From assembly GCF_020171845.1 (NCBI RefSeq), contig NZ_JAIVAM010000017.1:1-64000 (forward strand): a stretch of 64,000 nt of DNA. Direction: 5' to 3'. The DNA comes from Cytobacillus kochii. GTDB taxonomy: Bacteria > Bacillota > Bacilli > Bacillales > Cytobacillaceae. A program made the translations under genes and the position numbers. Position 1 is the first letter of the stretch, and every line of letters begins with the position of its first letter. Positions 8,105-16,297 of the stretch are shown here, piece after piece. Under the pieces are notes generated by a model. It made no database searches. It was not told the DNA's origin and saw only the letters and a list, made by a program, of their open reading frames with translations.

Positions 8105-8431
8105 CTATTCCATTTCTTTTTTTAGGACGGCATTGACGCTTTTCTCTAGCTGTTGCCACCTCAGGATAAATTCTGCTAATGCCTGCTTGCCTTCTTTTGT
8201 AAGAGAATAGTATTTTCGCTGTGGTCCAGCTGTCGATGCTCTGCGAACAGAAGTGACTAATCCTTCTCTTTGCATGCGCATGAGTAGCGGATAGATCGTC
8301 CCTTCACTCACCGCATCAAAGCCATAATCACCTAGCCGTTCAGCCATTTCATAGCCATAGCACTCATTACCATCAATAATCGCTAACAGACAGCCATCGA
8401 TAATTCCCTTCATCATTTGTGTTTGCGACAT
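8105..8431 (-). CDS. PadR family transcriptional regulator
   Basis: This 108-residue protein is a canonical short PadR repressor: GIIDGCLLAIIDGNECYGYE, then EGTIYPLLMRMQREGLVTSV, the wing GPQRKYYSLTKEGKQAL and a C-terminal dimerisation helix. ATG 8431 follows ggtggaaaag; longer starts at 8446 or 8506 would run into the promoter and operators. It is cotranscribed with the HAAS membrane protein. Two copies of a CTTGT-N3-ACAAG palindrome flank its promoter, which suggests autorepression released by a ligand. Confidence 0.88.
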   Translation of the reverse strand: MSQTQMMKGIIDGCLLAIIDGNECYGYEMAERLGDYGFDAVSEGTIYPLLMRMQREGLVTSVRRASTAGPQRKYYSLTKEGKQALAEFILRWQQLEKSVNAVLKKEME

Positions 8432-8449
8432 TTCTTTTCCACCCATTTC

Positions 8450-8507
8450 ACTATCTTGTTTTACAAGGTATAGGAACAGTATAAAAGATACTATCTTGTA
8501 AAACAAG
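8450..8507 (-). promoter_or_regulatory. padR promoter with duplicated palindromic operator
   Basis: Reading the reverse strand, TTGTTT (8506-8501), a 17-base spacer and TATACT (8483-8478) form a SigA promoter. CTTGT-N3-ACAAG occurs twice, at 8495-8507 over the -35 and at 8455-8467 just after the transcription start. Both copies share the longer string ACTATCTTGT and start exactly 40 bases apart, so two dimers could bind nearly the same helix face. Confidence 0.7.
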
Positions 8508-8725
8508 GGTTATATTATTTATTTTTCAATAAAAGCGTCTCTAAATCAAACGTTTGTTAAACAATTACCCTTTTTCCCTCTATCTATACAGATATCAATT
8601 GGATATTATATTACAAAACTTGGGCTATCGTATCTAAATGAAAAATTAGGTCCTTCTGACATTTATACATAACCAATAGAACGATACACTTTTAGTACGT
8701 GCAATTATTAAAGGAGATGAAGGAT

Positions 8726-9676
8726 ATGAATGGAAAGAAAAAACGGTCCCTCAGTGTGGCGATACTTATGACTGCCATGCTTATGGCTCCAGGTGCAGCA
8801 TTTGGACATGGTTATGTCGAGCAACAACCTTCTCGTGCCCTTCTATGTGCACAAGGTGTCAATGAAAATTGTGGCGGAGTTCAGTATGAACCACAATCAA
8901 CCGAAACAACAAAAGGTTTTCCTGAAGCAGGTTTAGCAGATGGCCAATTTGCTTCTGCCAATGGGATATTTCCTGAATTGGACGAACAATCCGAAACGCG
9001 ATGGGCAAAAGTCGATATGGATGCAGGGGAGCAAACATTTACATGGCATTTAACTGCTGCTCACTCAACAGCCAAATGGCATTATTACATAACAAAAGAA
9101 GATTGGGACCCTAATGCACCCTTAACACGGGATCAATTTGAATTAACCCCTTTCTTTGAAGAAAATGATCATGGGGCAGTCCCAGGCTCAACCGTTTCAC
9201 ATGAAGTAACCGTACCTGAGCGTGAAGGCTATCATGTGATCTTAGCTGTATGGGATGTGGCGAATACAAGTAACGCCTTTTATCATGTGATTGATGCCGA
9301 ATTCTCTGGTGAAAATAATATACCTACACCCGAACCTGATCCTGAGCCAACACCTGAACCGGAAGAACCAAGCACAGACCCAGAACCCGAAACTCCTATT
9401 GAAGGCGATACTTGGCAGACAGACACTATTTATGTAGAAGGGGATCGTGTAATTTATAACGGTTTAACATATGAGGCACAGTGGTGGACAAAAGGGGATC
9501 AACCTGATAAATCGAGTGTGTGGCAACTTATCAGCGAAGCGGAAAACCGTGAATGGAATAGCGAAGTCATTTACTATGGTGGTGACCAAGTACTGTTTAA
9601 TGGGCAACTTTTTAAGGCTAAATGGTGGTCAAAAGGGGACGTGCCAGGTGAATCTAGTGTCTGGGAAGAAATTTAA
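8726..9676 (+). CDS. Secreted chitin-binding lytic polysaccharide monooxygenase (AA10)
   Basis: This 316-residue exported copper enzyme oxidatively cleaves crystalline chitin or cellulose in the AA10 family. A signal peptide (residues 1-27) ends so that mature residue 1 is His28 (HGYVEQQPSRA), the first ligand of the copper histidine brace. The AA10 domain runs to about residue 195 (TWHLTAAHSTAKWHYYITK supplies the second His; NAFYHVIDAEF closes it). A Pro/Glu/Thr linker and two CBM5/12-type chitin-binding modules follow, each with a WWTKGD or WWSKGD motif. ATG 8726 follows aaaggag. It stands alone between two terminators or promoters. Confidence 0.92.
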   Translation: MNGKKKRSLSVAILMTAMLMAPGAAFGHGYVEQQPSRALLCAQGVNENCGGVQYEPQSTETTKGFPEAGLADGQFASANGIFPELDEQSETRWAKVDMDAGEQTFTWHLTAAHSTAKWHYYITKEDWDPNAPLTRDQFELTPFFEENDHGAVPGSTVSHEVTVPEREGYHVILAVWDVANTSNAFYHVIDAEFSGENNIPTPEPDPEPTPEPEEPSTDPEPETPIEGDTWQTDTIYVEGDRVIYNGLTYEAQWWTKGDQPDKSSVWQLISEAENREWNSEVIYYGGDQVLFNGQLFKAKWWSKGDVPGESSVWEEI

Positions 9677-9714
9677 GTAGGTGAATCACTTATTGCTCTC
9701 CTAATTATACAAGA

Positions 9715-9756
9715 GAAGTTGTGTGGGCAGTTCTCATTTGCCCACACTTCTTTTTT
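9715..9756 (+). terminator. Rho-independent terminator of the LPMO gene
   Basis: GAAGT-x-GTGTGGGCA pairs with TGCCCACACTTC across a short loop and is followed by six T residues. It is a strong GC-rich stem directly behind the LPMO gene. Confidence 0.85.
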
Positions 9757-9828
9757 CATTTGGCGAAACCGCCTATGTGGACATCTCATTCCTCTTATCT
9801 ACCAGCTTGCACTGTCTCTCTTCCTTCA

Positions 9829-10431
9829 TTATGGGAGGATCCTTATAATGAAAATGAAAAGAACATAAAGACTAACCACTATCCACGCCCACATTCTCCT
9901 AATTCCAGCTGTATATTGAAGACCTATACCCACGAGGATAAGTTCCCATATAAAGAATACTTCGAGTAAATGTAGCGGACTTGACACGTCACTGTTAAAC
10001 AAATAACCAATACTTGTTACCATAATTAAGCCATCACTACCAACTAGGGCTTGAATAATGACATTCAAGACATCACCAAAAGTCGTTACAATGACAATAT
10101 ATGTATACATGGAAAATAATTGTGTAAAGGTTGCACCTGTTTTGACCACTTTTGTTATGACCCAAATTATTAAGCTCACAACTGTTATAAAAAATATGGG
10201 ACCAAATAAACTGGCAATAGAGATTGGTACGATACTTAGCCACATACCTCCCATTTCATCCAAACCGACTTCAGAAAATATACTGGATTCTACGTAAAAT
10301 GCACCGAAAAACATATGAATAAAGGATAAAATAAAGACAATAAATAAGGCACTTTTCACCTTTGGTGTTTGCTTTAACTGTTTAAAGAGCATAGACGGCT
10401 CTGATACTAGTGCTTTTAAATCGTTCCACAT
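9829..10431 (-). CDS. Yip1-domain membrane protein (second YknW-like)
   Basis: This 200-residue protein has five or so membrane segments and a Yip1-type layout like that of the YknW-like protein at the head of the operon: a short N-terminus (LVSEPSMLFKQLKQTPKVKS) resembling PSEQFERIKQRPK there, then helices with TQLFSMYTYIVIVTTFGDVL matching KQLFSMNTYILVISVIGLIL. Start at ATG 10431 after gaggaggaacc. It lies 56 bases behind yknZ with a hairpin between, so it is probably a partly attenuated fifth operon gene. A role with the YknXYZ transporter is inference. Confidence 0.75.
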   Translation of the reverse strand: MWNDLKALVSEPSMLFKQLKQTPKVKSALFIVFILSFIHMFFGAFYVESSIFSEVGLDEMGGMWLSIVPISIASLFGPIFFITVVSLIIWVITKVVKTGATFTQLFSMYTYIVIVTTFGDVLNVIIQALVGSDGLIMVTSIGYLFNSDVSSPLHLLEVFFIWELILVGIGLQYTAGIRRMWAWIVVSLYVLFIFIIRILP

Positions 10432-10449
10432 CACGGTTCCTCCTCTAAC

Positions 10450-10484
10450 AAAAAGAAGTGCAGCTTATCTACTACACTTCTTCT
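10450..10484 (-). terminator. Attenuator-like hairpin between yknZ and yip1 gene
   Basis: On the reverse strand AGAAGTG and CACTTCT pair across about 14 bases and run into TTTTTG. It lies between the yknZ stop and the next gene's ribosome binding site, so it may lower expression of the last gene rather than end the operon. Confidence 0.55.
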
Positions 10485-10486
10485 AA

Positions 10487-11686
10487 TTATTCATAACGCA
10501 ATGATTCAATAGGGTCGAGCTTTGATGCTTTACTTGCAGGTAATATCCCAAAGATGACACCGATTAGCATAGAGAATAGCATGCCTCCAGCAATAACTTG
10601 CCAGCTCATGAGAGACGGCCAATCCGCAAATAGACTAATTAATGTTGTCACACCCCAACCAAGCAGAATACCGACTACACCACCAATGAAAGTAAGTGTA
10701 ATTGACTCTATGAGGAATTGAGTTAATACTTGCTGTCTCGTTGCGCCTAACGCTTTTCTTATGCCAATTTCACGCGTACGCTCTGTGACAGAGACAAGCA
10801 TGATATTCATGACGCCAATTCCACCGACAAATAATGAGATCCCGGCAATACTACCAATAATCATCGTCATAATTGTTGTGACCTGACCGAGTCCTTCAGC
10901 GATTTCTTCCATATTTAACACTTGGTATGCTTCTTCCGTGTTATAGCGATTGTTCATTAGAGAGGCTGCTTTCTCTCCTGCCTGCTGTAGATCATCTGCC
11001 GAATCAGTCTGTAATGTCACTTGCGATATATCACTACTGCCATAAATCGTTAACCAAGTCGAACTAGGCAAGTATACTTCCATACTACCGAAGGAGAAAA
11101 TCCCTGTTGGTTTTTCTAGCACACCAATAATTTCAACCGGTTGAGCACCAAGGCGAATCACCTCACCCACTGCTGCTTCTCCTTCAAATAGCTCTTCCTG
11201 AAGTGATTGACTAACAATAACTGCCCGTTTTCCACTTAAGAAATCTGCTGTTGTAAAACCTCTTCCATCTGATAGATTTAACGGGTTCAATTGAAAATAA
11301 GATTCGTTAATCCCCATTAAAGTTGCTTCTATCTGCTGATCTCGAAACTGAACAGGGCCGAATTCTAAGCTTGACGCAACGACCCTTTTCACTTCATCAA
11401 TTTCCTCTAAAGCGCGAATATCCTCTTGTGAAAAAGCCGAGGCATACAATGCATTGGGATTGGCCATTATCTCTTCATCTGACGGTTGATAAAATAAATC
11501 AACCGTATTTCCCGGGCCTGTGAGTTGTGATTTCAACATGGCTTCCCCGCCCTGACCAATAGCAACAACAATAATAACAGAGCCAACACCGATAATGATC
11601 CCTATCATTGTAAGAATGGAACGCAGCTTATGTGCCATTAACGAACTAAGTGCCATTTTTATACTTTCAAGAAGGCTCAAAGTCAT
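10487..11686 (-). CDS. yknZ: MacB-type ABC transporter permease (YknZ-like)
   Basis: This 399-residue protein has the MacB/FtsX topology. There is one membrane helix near residues 20-45 (SILTMIGIIIGVGSVIIVVA), a large extracytoplasmic MacB_PCD domain of about 200 residues, then three membrane helices with the FtsX motif GGIGVMNIMLVSVTERTREI. It forms the membrane part of a mechanotransmission ABC system with the ATPase and the adaptor encoded upstream. It overlaps the ATPase gene by 4 bases (ATGA). In B. subtilis the YknWXYZ system protects against the toxic peptide SDP; the same role here is inferred from gene content and order. Confidence 0.88.
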   Translation of the reverse strand: MTLSLLESIKMALSSLMAHKLRSILTMIGIIIGVGSVIIVVAIGQGGEAMLKSQLTGPGNTVDLFYQPSDEEIMANPNALYASAFSQEDIRALEEIDEVKRVVASSLEFGPVQFRDQQIEATLMGINESYFQLNPLNLSDGRGFTTADFLSGKRAVIVSQSLQEELFEGEAAVGEVIRLGAQPVEIIGVLEKPTGIFSFGSMEVYLPSSTWLTIYGSSDISQVTLQTDSADDLQQAGEKAASLMNNRYNTEEAYQVLNMEEIAEGLGQVTTIMTMIIGSIAGISLFVGGIGVMNIMLVSVTERTREIGIRKALGATRQQVLTQFLIESITLTFIGGVVGILLGWGVTTLISLFADWPSLMSWQVIAGGMLFSMLIGVIFGILPASKASKLDPIESLRYE

Positions 11687-12369
11687 CGCCTCCCTACTTG
11701 GCGCTCATTTTCGACAATGATACCATCGCGGACGAGAATTCTACGACTCGCATAAGCGGCGATTTCCGGTTCATGTGTTACCGTTACAATCGTAGTACCT
11801 TCTTTATTTAGTTGGGTAAAAAGTTCCATAATATTTTCACTCGTTTTTGTATCGAGCGCGCCAGTCGGTTCATCAGCCAAGATCAACTTCGGTTCGTTCA
11901 CAAGTGCACGGGCGATGGCTACCCGTTGCTTCTGTCCGCCTGATAACAAACTCGGAAGCTGTTCCATCCGGTCTTCTAAACCTACCTTAATGAGCGCCCG
12001 CTCAGCTTTAGCCATTCTTTCCTTCTTATTCAGACCACTATAGATCATCGGTAGTTCAACATTTTTTAAAGCCGTCAGCCTTGGTAGTAAGTGAAATTGT
12101 TGAAAAACAAAACCAATGGACCGATTTCTAATTTTCGCTAGTTCCACTTCAGAATATTGCGATATATCTTCACCGTCTAGTTGATAGGTTCCATTCGTCG
12201 GTCGGTCTAGACAACCAATAATATTCATTAATGTCGATTTTCCAGAACCAGACGGACCCATAATTGCGAGTGACTCTCCATTTTCAATCGTTAAGTCAAT
12301 GCTTTGTAAAATATCGACCATTTCATCGCCTATCTGGTAAGATTTTGTGATTTCTCGTAAATGAATCAT
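11683..12369 (-). CDS. yknY: MacB-type ABC transporter ATP-binding protein (YknY-like)
   Basis: This 228-residue ATPase shows Walker A (GPSGSGKST, residues 38-46), the Q-loop region (GFVFQQFHLLPRLTALKNVE), the ABC signature LSGGQKQR, Walker B (LILADEPTGALD) and the switch His (VTVTHEPE). This set is typical of LolD/MacB/FtsE-type ATPases. It powers the YknZ permease. It overlaps yknX and yknZ by 4 bases on either side, so the subunits are translationally coupled. Confidence 0.92.
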   Translation of the reverse strand: MIHLREITKSYQIGDEMVDILQSIDLTIENGESLAIMGPSGSGKSTLMNIIGCLDRPTNGTYQLDGEDISQYSEVELAKIRNRSIGFVFQQFHLLPRLTALKNVELPMIYSGLNKKERMAKAERALIKVGLEDRMEQLPSLLSGGQKQRVAIARALVNEPKLILADEPTGALDTKTSENIMELFTQLNKEGTTIVTVTHEPEIAAYASRRILVRDGIIVENERQVGRR

Positions 12370-13487
12370 TCGACTTCCACTTCCAAGCCATCACTCAATT
12401 CATCAGAAGGATTAGTAATCACATCATCTTCAGCTATTAAACCATCTAATATCTCTATCTTTTCACCAGTGGCAACGCCTACACTCACGTCTTGACGATG
12501 AGCTTTTCCATCTTTTAAAAGATATACATAAGATTCACCATCGGCAGATAACACAGACTCAGATGGGACAGTAAGTGCCTTCTTACTACTTGTCTCCACT
12601 TCAATAATTAATTGGAATCCTGTGCGCAGTTCAGTAATATCATCTTCAATTTCAACTGTCATTCCATATTGCGCTGGGGTCGCTTCACCAGCAACAGACT
12701 GGTTGTTTTCATCTGGCATTAAACCGATGAAATTAACCTTCCCCTTCCATTCTTTATCAGGTAATACATCTGTCCGAATCGTCGCTTTCATCTCTTTCTC
12801 GACCTTTAAAGACTCAAATTCTGATAAAACCCCTCGGGCTACCATTTCATCCGTATTACCAATATGGATGACTGGCTGCTGAGTCATTGAATCCGTTGGT
12901 TGGTCTTCATTCACTTGTAAAATTGTTCCGTCTAATTTACTTTTTATCTCTAAATCTTTTTGTTGTGCTTCTATTTCTTTCTTTTCTAGAAGTAACTGAC
13001 GAACATCTAAATTTGCCATTCTTAAATCTAATTGCAGTTGATCTCTTTCCGGTGCTATTTGCTTAGTGGCTTCTTTTTTGCCGACTTGATCACGCAATTC
13101 CTTTTCTTGGTCTGAGAGTCGATCTAATTGTTTGTCCACTTGATTGATTCGTAAATAACCAGATTCAATCTGTAAACTCAACCTTTCAAGCTCCATCGCC
13201 ACTCGTGTATCATCATACTTGGCGACAGCCGTACCTTTTTCAACAGCATCGCCTTCCTTTACAAGGATTTCAGCAATTTCTTCGCCTTCTACACCAGGAT
13301 ACACTTTCTGTTCATTTTTCAAAGATAATGTACCTGGCACAATTAACGTATCTGTAATTACTTCATTCTCAGCATTTGCAGTCGTTACAGAAGGTCCTTT
13401 CGCAAAAGCTTGATGATAGACGCTAGCGCCTATCATCACCAAAACTACACTTATCACTCCAACAATGATCCAAGTTTTTTTCTTCAT
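12366..13487 (-). CDS. yknX: HlyD/MacA-type adaptor of ABC efflux system (YknX-like)
   Basis: This 373-residue protein has an N-terminal membrane anchor (residues 5-28), a lipoyl/biotinyl-like half (VYPGVEGEEIAEILVKEGDA), a coiled-coil hairpin (residues ~100-180, rich in Leu, Glu, Lys and Gln), the second lipoyl half (KSKLDGTILQVNEDQP) and a beta-barrel/membrane-proximal region. This is the membrane fusion protein architecture. In Gram-positive cells such adaptors act outside the membrane with MacB-like permeases. It starts 7 bases after yknW and overlaps yknY by 4 bases. Confidence 0.88.
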   Translation of the reverse strand: MKKKTWIIVGVISVVLVMIGASVYHQAFAKGPSVTTANAENEVITDTLIVPGTLSLKNEQKVYPGVEGEEIAEILVKEGDAVEKGTAVAKYDDTRVAMELERLSLQIESGYLRINQVDKQLDRLSDQEKELRDQVGKKEATKQIAPERDQLQLDLRMANLDVRQLLLEKKEIEAQQKDLEIKSKLDGTILQVNEDQPTDSMTQQPVIHIGNTDEMVARGVLSEFESLKVEKEMKATIRTDVLPDKEWKGKVNFIGLMPDENNQSVAGEATPAQYGMTVEIEDDITELRTGFQLIIEVETSSKKALTVPSESVLSADGESYVYLLKDGKAHRQDVSVGVATGEKIEILDGLIAEDDVITNPSDELSDGLEVEVE

Positions 13488-13494
13488 ATTTATC

Positions 13495-14154
13495 TTAGAC
13501 CGCCGTAGAAGTAACTAATGCGAAAATCATACTAATAATAAAGAAGGCAATGGCCACACCGTATGCAACACCTTTACTTAATCCCGCCACTTTATGCAAA
13601 CCTAAACCGACAAGGATTGTTTGCCAGATGGAGAAAACTTCAATACTCGCCCAAACACTCGTAGCTTCTGCATTTAATACAGATGCTAAACTCGTCACAT
13701 TTAACTCTGGGTTGCCACCAATTATCATACGAATGACACCATTCAAGATGAGTCCAATGACACTGATAACCAGAATGTATGTATTCATTGAGAAAAGCTG
13801 CTTAAATGACATATCAGAACTGGCAATTTTACAAATTAATAGATAAATAGCTGAAGAAATTAATACCGTAAAAATGGGTGTAATGATGCCCATAATTACA
13901 AACCCAATCAGTGAAATCATATACACCATGTCTTGCTCAGCTGAAGATAACTCATCAATTCCAAGATAAGCCGGGTCCATCGATAAAGCCATAATAATCA
14001 TACCGACCGTAAATAATAAAGTTACGAATAATAGTGGTACCCAAATTTTTGGACGTTGCTTAATCCGCTCAAATTGCTCTGATGGATTGGCAATCATCCC
14101 AAATAAACGCGGTTTCTTTGGTTCCTCCACCTCATGCTTTAATTCAGCTTCCAT
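13495..14154 (-). CDS. yknW: Yip1-domain membrane protein (YknW-like)
   Basis: This 219-residue protein has a charged cytoplasmic N-terminus and five membrane segments with the Yip1 motif NPSEQFERIKQRPKIWVPLL. In B. subtilis YknW has this family, operon position and SigW control, and is needed for assembly of the YknXYZ complex. I chose the ATG at 14154 (aaggggag 9 bases upstream) rather than the open frame to 14208, which would run into the promoter. It heads the operon directly below a near-perfect SigW-type promoter. Confidence 0.88.
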   Translation of the reverse strand: MEAELKHEVEEPKKPRLFGMIANPSEQFERIKQRPKIWVPLLFVTLLFTVGMIIMALSMDPAYLGIDELSSAEQDMVYMISLIGFVIMGIITPIFTVLISSAIYLLICKIASSDMSFKQLFSMNTYILVISVIGLILNGVIRMIIGGNPELNVTSLASVLNAEATSVWASIEVFSIWQTILVGLGLHKVAGLSKGVAYGVAIAFFIISMIFALVTSTAV

Positions 14155-14193
14155 AAAAAAATCTCCCCTTTTTATAAACTTGCTACAATAATG

Positions 14194-14221
14194 TATACGT
14201 GGTGGCAATTGTAAAGTTTCA
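14194..14221 (-). promoter_or_regulatory. SigW-type ECF promoter of the yknWXYZ operon
   Basis: On the reverse strand TGAAAC (14221-14216) is followed after 16 bases, which begin TTT, by CGTATA (14199-14194), about 40 bases before the yknW start. This matches the B. subtilis SigW consensus (TGAAAC, spacer, CGTA). It links the operon to the antimicrobial and envelope-stress regulon. Confidence 0.85.
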
Positions 14222-14324
14222 TTTTTTTGGTAAATATTTTTAATAAAGACGCTGAATATTAACCTATGTTTCGCTCATATCATTAGCAAAGAAATAAAAT
14301 TGAATAGAAGGAGATTGAAATGGA

Positions 14325-14567
14325 GTGGAAGATAAGAGAGAACGCTTAAAAGAAGAGCCATTTAGTTTTCAAATAATGAAAAATCAATCAGTTGTGATTT
14401 CCTACAACCATAAAGTCATAAAAACAATCAATGGAAAAGAAGCGGCGAAGTTCATAAATAAGATCGAGAACGAAGAGGGAAACATTCAATTATTGTTGGC
14501 AAAACTCACAGGTAACTTTAAACGAGGAAATGAAAGGTTGAGTAAGGAGCATCCAAAACAGCAGTAG
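14325..14567 (+). CDS. Small conserved hypothetical protein
   Basis: This 80-residue soluble protein is basic and helical in parts (VVISYNHKVIKTINGKEAAK, LAKLTGNFKRGNERLSKEHP). The NGKEAAKF and TGNFKRGNE strings recall a small uncharacterised family of Bacillaceae proteins (from memory, not searched). It starts at GTG 14325, with aaggag about 11 bases upstream; an overlapping ATG at 14320 is out of frame and closes after nine codons. It diverges from the yknW operon and is followed by a hairpin. Confidence 0.6.
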   Translation: MEDKRERLKEEPFSFQIMKNQSVVISYNHKVIKTINGKEAAKFINKIENEEGNIQLLLAKLTGNFKRGNERLSKEHPKQQ

Positions 14568-14585
14568 GGTAACGCCCTTTTTAGG

Positions 14586-14613
14586 GTGCCTGATGAGATG
14601 TTTCATCAGGCAC
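14586..14613 (+). terminator. Terminator-like hairpin
   Basis: GTGCCTGATGA and TCATCAGGCAC form a perfect 11-bp stem with a 6-base loop 19 bases behind the small gene. The T tract that follows (tctattt) is weak. Confidence 0.65.
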
Positions 14614-14675
14614 TCTATTTAAAGGATAAGCTTACTAATATAGAAAAGCTTGATTCGAGTACATGAGTTTTTTGT

Positions 14676-14711
14676 GGCGCTCTTATTGTTCATGCCTAAT
14701 TTGAGAGCGCC
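14676..14711. repeat. GC-rich inverted repeat of unknown role
   Basis: GGCGCTCT and AGAGCGCC form a perfect 8-bp stem with a 20-base loop in otherwise AT-rich spacer between the small gene and tasA. Six T residues precede it on the + strand and none follow, so it is not a standard terminator in either direction. Confidence 0.5.
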
Positions 14712-14847
14712 GTATCTAGTTTTACGATGGCATCAATGTCCCATTCTGATTTGAGAGACCGCAATTCACTTCCATGTAATACTCTTAAACCGGATCCCCC
14801 GTGCAAGAGCAATGTTTCACATTTTTACATAAAGACATTTAACCTCA

Positions 14848-15450
14848 TTATTGCTCATCATAGTATTCCCCGGCAGTTTGCTCAGCATTAAATGTCCAAT
14901 TTACACGAAGTTGATCACCTTGAAATTGATTTTGATCTTGTCCATTATCAACAAATTCGAATAACACAAACATTTTTTCTTTCTCCCCTGCTAGGATACC
15001 ATCGGGTATTTGTCCACCGCCAACGAATGTATCGATAGCCGTTAAATCTGGCTCTGTATTCGATAATTCTGCCAATGTAGTTTCGACAACAGGGACTGTT
15101 GCGCTGCTTGTATTATACATAATCGTTACTTTGATATGTTCAGCGAAGTCTTCTACATTATCCCCATTTGCATCCACTACAGAGTAATCTGTTTGTAGCA
15201 GAACTTTATGAATATCTAATGTACCATTATTCTCTAAAGTGAATTCTCGATAGATTTCATCACCTGGCTTGATATTATCAATATTCACAACAAAATCCGG
15301 ATTTACAGCTAAATCTAGTGTTCCTGCTGCAAAAGTATTTTCAGTGGCAAAACTATCACTAAAATAAGCATAAGTGCCTCCGGTAATTAATGATAATCCA
15401 AGTGCAGCTGTCATCAGATTCTTTTTTGTTAACTTAAAATTTAATCCCAT
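14848..15450 (-). CDS. tasA: TasA/camelysin-family biofilm matrix protein
   Basis: This 200-residue exported protein belongs to the TasA/CalY (M73 camelysin) family, which forms amyloid-like fibres in Bacillus biofilms. It has a SipW-type signal peptide (LTKKNLMTAALGLSLITGGT followed by YAYFSDS), then the conserved TFAAGTLDL and the beta-sandwich core (NIKPGDEIYREFTLENNGTL). ATG 15450 has taggagg upstream. It lies 51 bases behind the SipW-type peptidase, its likely processing enzyme. No tapA-like gene is present beside it. Camelysins were once described as proteases, but no metal motif is seen here. Confidence 0.88.
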   Translation of the reverse strand: MGLNFKLTKKNLMTAALGLSLITGGTYAYFSDSFATENTFAAGTLDLAVNPDFVVNIDNIKPGDEIYREFTLENNGTLDIHKVLLQTDYSVVDANGDNVEDFAEHIKVTIMYNTSSATVPVVETTLAELSNTEPDLTAIDTFVGGGQIPDGILAGEKEKMFVLFEFVDNGQDQNQFQGDQLRVNWTFNAEQTAGEYYDEQ

Positions 15451-15501
15451 GTAAACATTCCTCCTAATATATGTTTCACTTCCCCTTAGTAGAGAAGAGA
15501 A

Positions 15502-16041
15502 TTACTGCGTATATACCTCTTTTGGTTTTCTCTCCCCTGGTTGCACAAAGGCAGAGAAGAGTAAAATGATGCCTGGAATAATCATTAATAATGCGGCTCC
15601 TGCTTTTGTTTGTGCGGTATGCAGAACATAGCCTAGATAGGGGATAGTCACACCTGCATATTCCCCAACCACATGATGTGCTGGGACTTCCCATCTATCA
15701 ACAGCGTCATTATTATCACCTTTAGTCTTATACGTAATTGCCCCATCTTTTAAAGATGTTTCTACTATTCTATGTGTGATAAGGATCTCATCAAGTTTGA
15801 AAGTAATAATATCTCCTGTTTGATAGGTTTGATTTTCTTCTGTTCTGTTAATCGCTATCACTGAACCTGTTTTAAATAATGGCTCCATTGATCCAGAAAG
15901 CACTGTTTTAACCTGGTATCCAAAGAGATTGGGTTCATTACCGGTGAATCGAGCAAAAAGCATAATAAATAATAAAACACAGATAAGCAGAAATAGTAGA
16001 TTACCAATTAAGCGCAGTGTCCATTTTGCTAGACTTAACAA
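15502..16041 (-). CDS. sipW: SipW-type signal peptidase I
   Basis: This 179-residue ER-type signal peptidase has an N-terminal membrane helix, the catalytic Ser in SGSMEPLFKTGSVIAI, the HRIVE box (His replaces the Lys of bacterial-type enzymes), the GDNNDAVD box and a C-terminal membrane helix. It processes TasA-type proteins. I prefer the TTG at 16041 because aaaggagag lies 9 bases upstream; ATG codons at 16074 and 16062 extend the frame but the first has a poor site and the second would place that site inside the gene. It is cotranscribed with tasA. Confidence 0.88.
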   Translation of the reverse strand: MLSLAKWTLRLIGNLLFLLICVLLFIMLFARFTGNEPNLFGYQVKTVLSGSMEPLFKTGSVIAINRTEENQTYQTGDIITFKLDEILITHRIVETSLKDGAITYKTKGDNNDAVDRWEVPAHHVVGEYAGVTIPYLGYVLHTAQTKAGAALLMIIPGIILLFSAFVQPGERKPKEVYTQ

Positions 16042-16230
16042 TATGAATGACTCTCCTTTCATAAAAAACTTCATCGTTTTTCTCTGCTACCAATAATATA
16101 ACTGAAATATCTGATAAATAAATTGGGTTATTTTTATCTGTAAATAGACCTAATAAAGCGTGCGATTCCTATAGAAGATGATAGAGTTGAGAGTCCAAAG
16201 TCGGGTTTTATTAACCCAATCGCTAACATA

Positions 16231-16259
16231 TTGACGTAGTATTAAATTTTCAGAATAAT
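16231..16259 (+). promoter_or_regulatory. Promoter of the neutral protease gene
   Basis: TTGACG (16231-16236), a 17-base spacer and AATAAT (16254-16259) form a good SigA promoter about 38 bases before the protease start. A small inverted repeat (GGGTT-N5-AACCC, about 16203-16217) sits just upstream of the -35 and could be an activator site. Confidence 0.55.
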
Positions 16260-16297
16260 TGTAATTGTTTACAGAAAATGAATATGAGGTGATTGTT

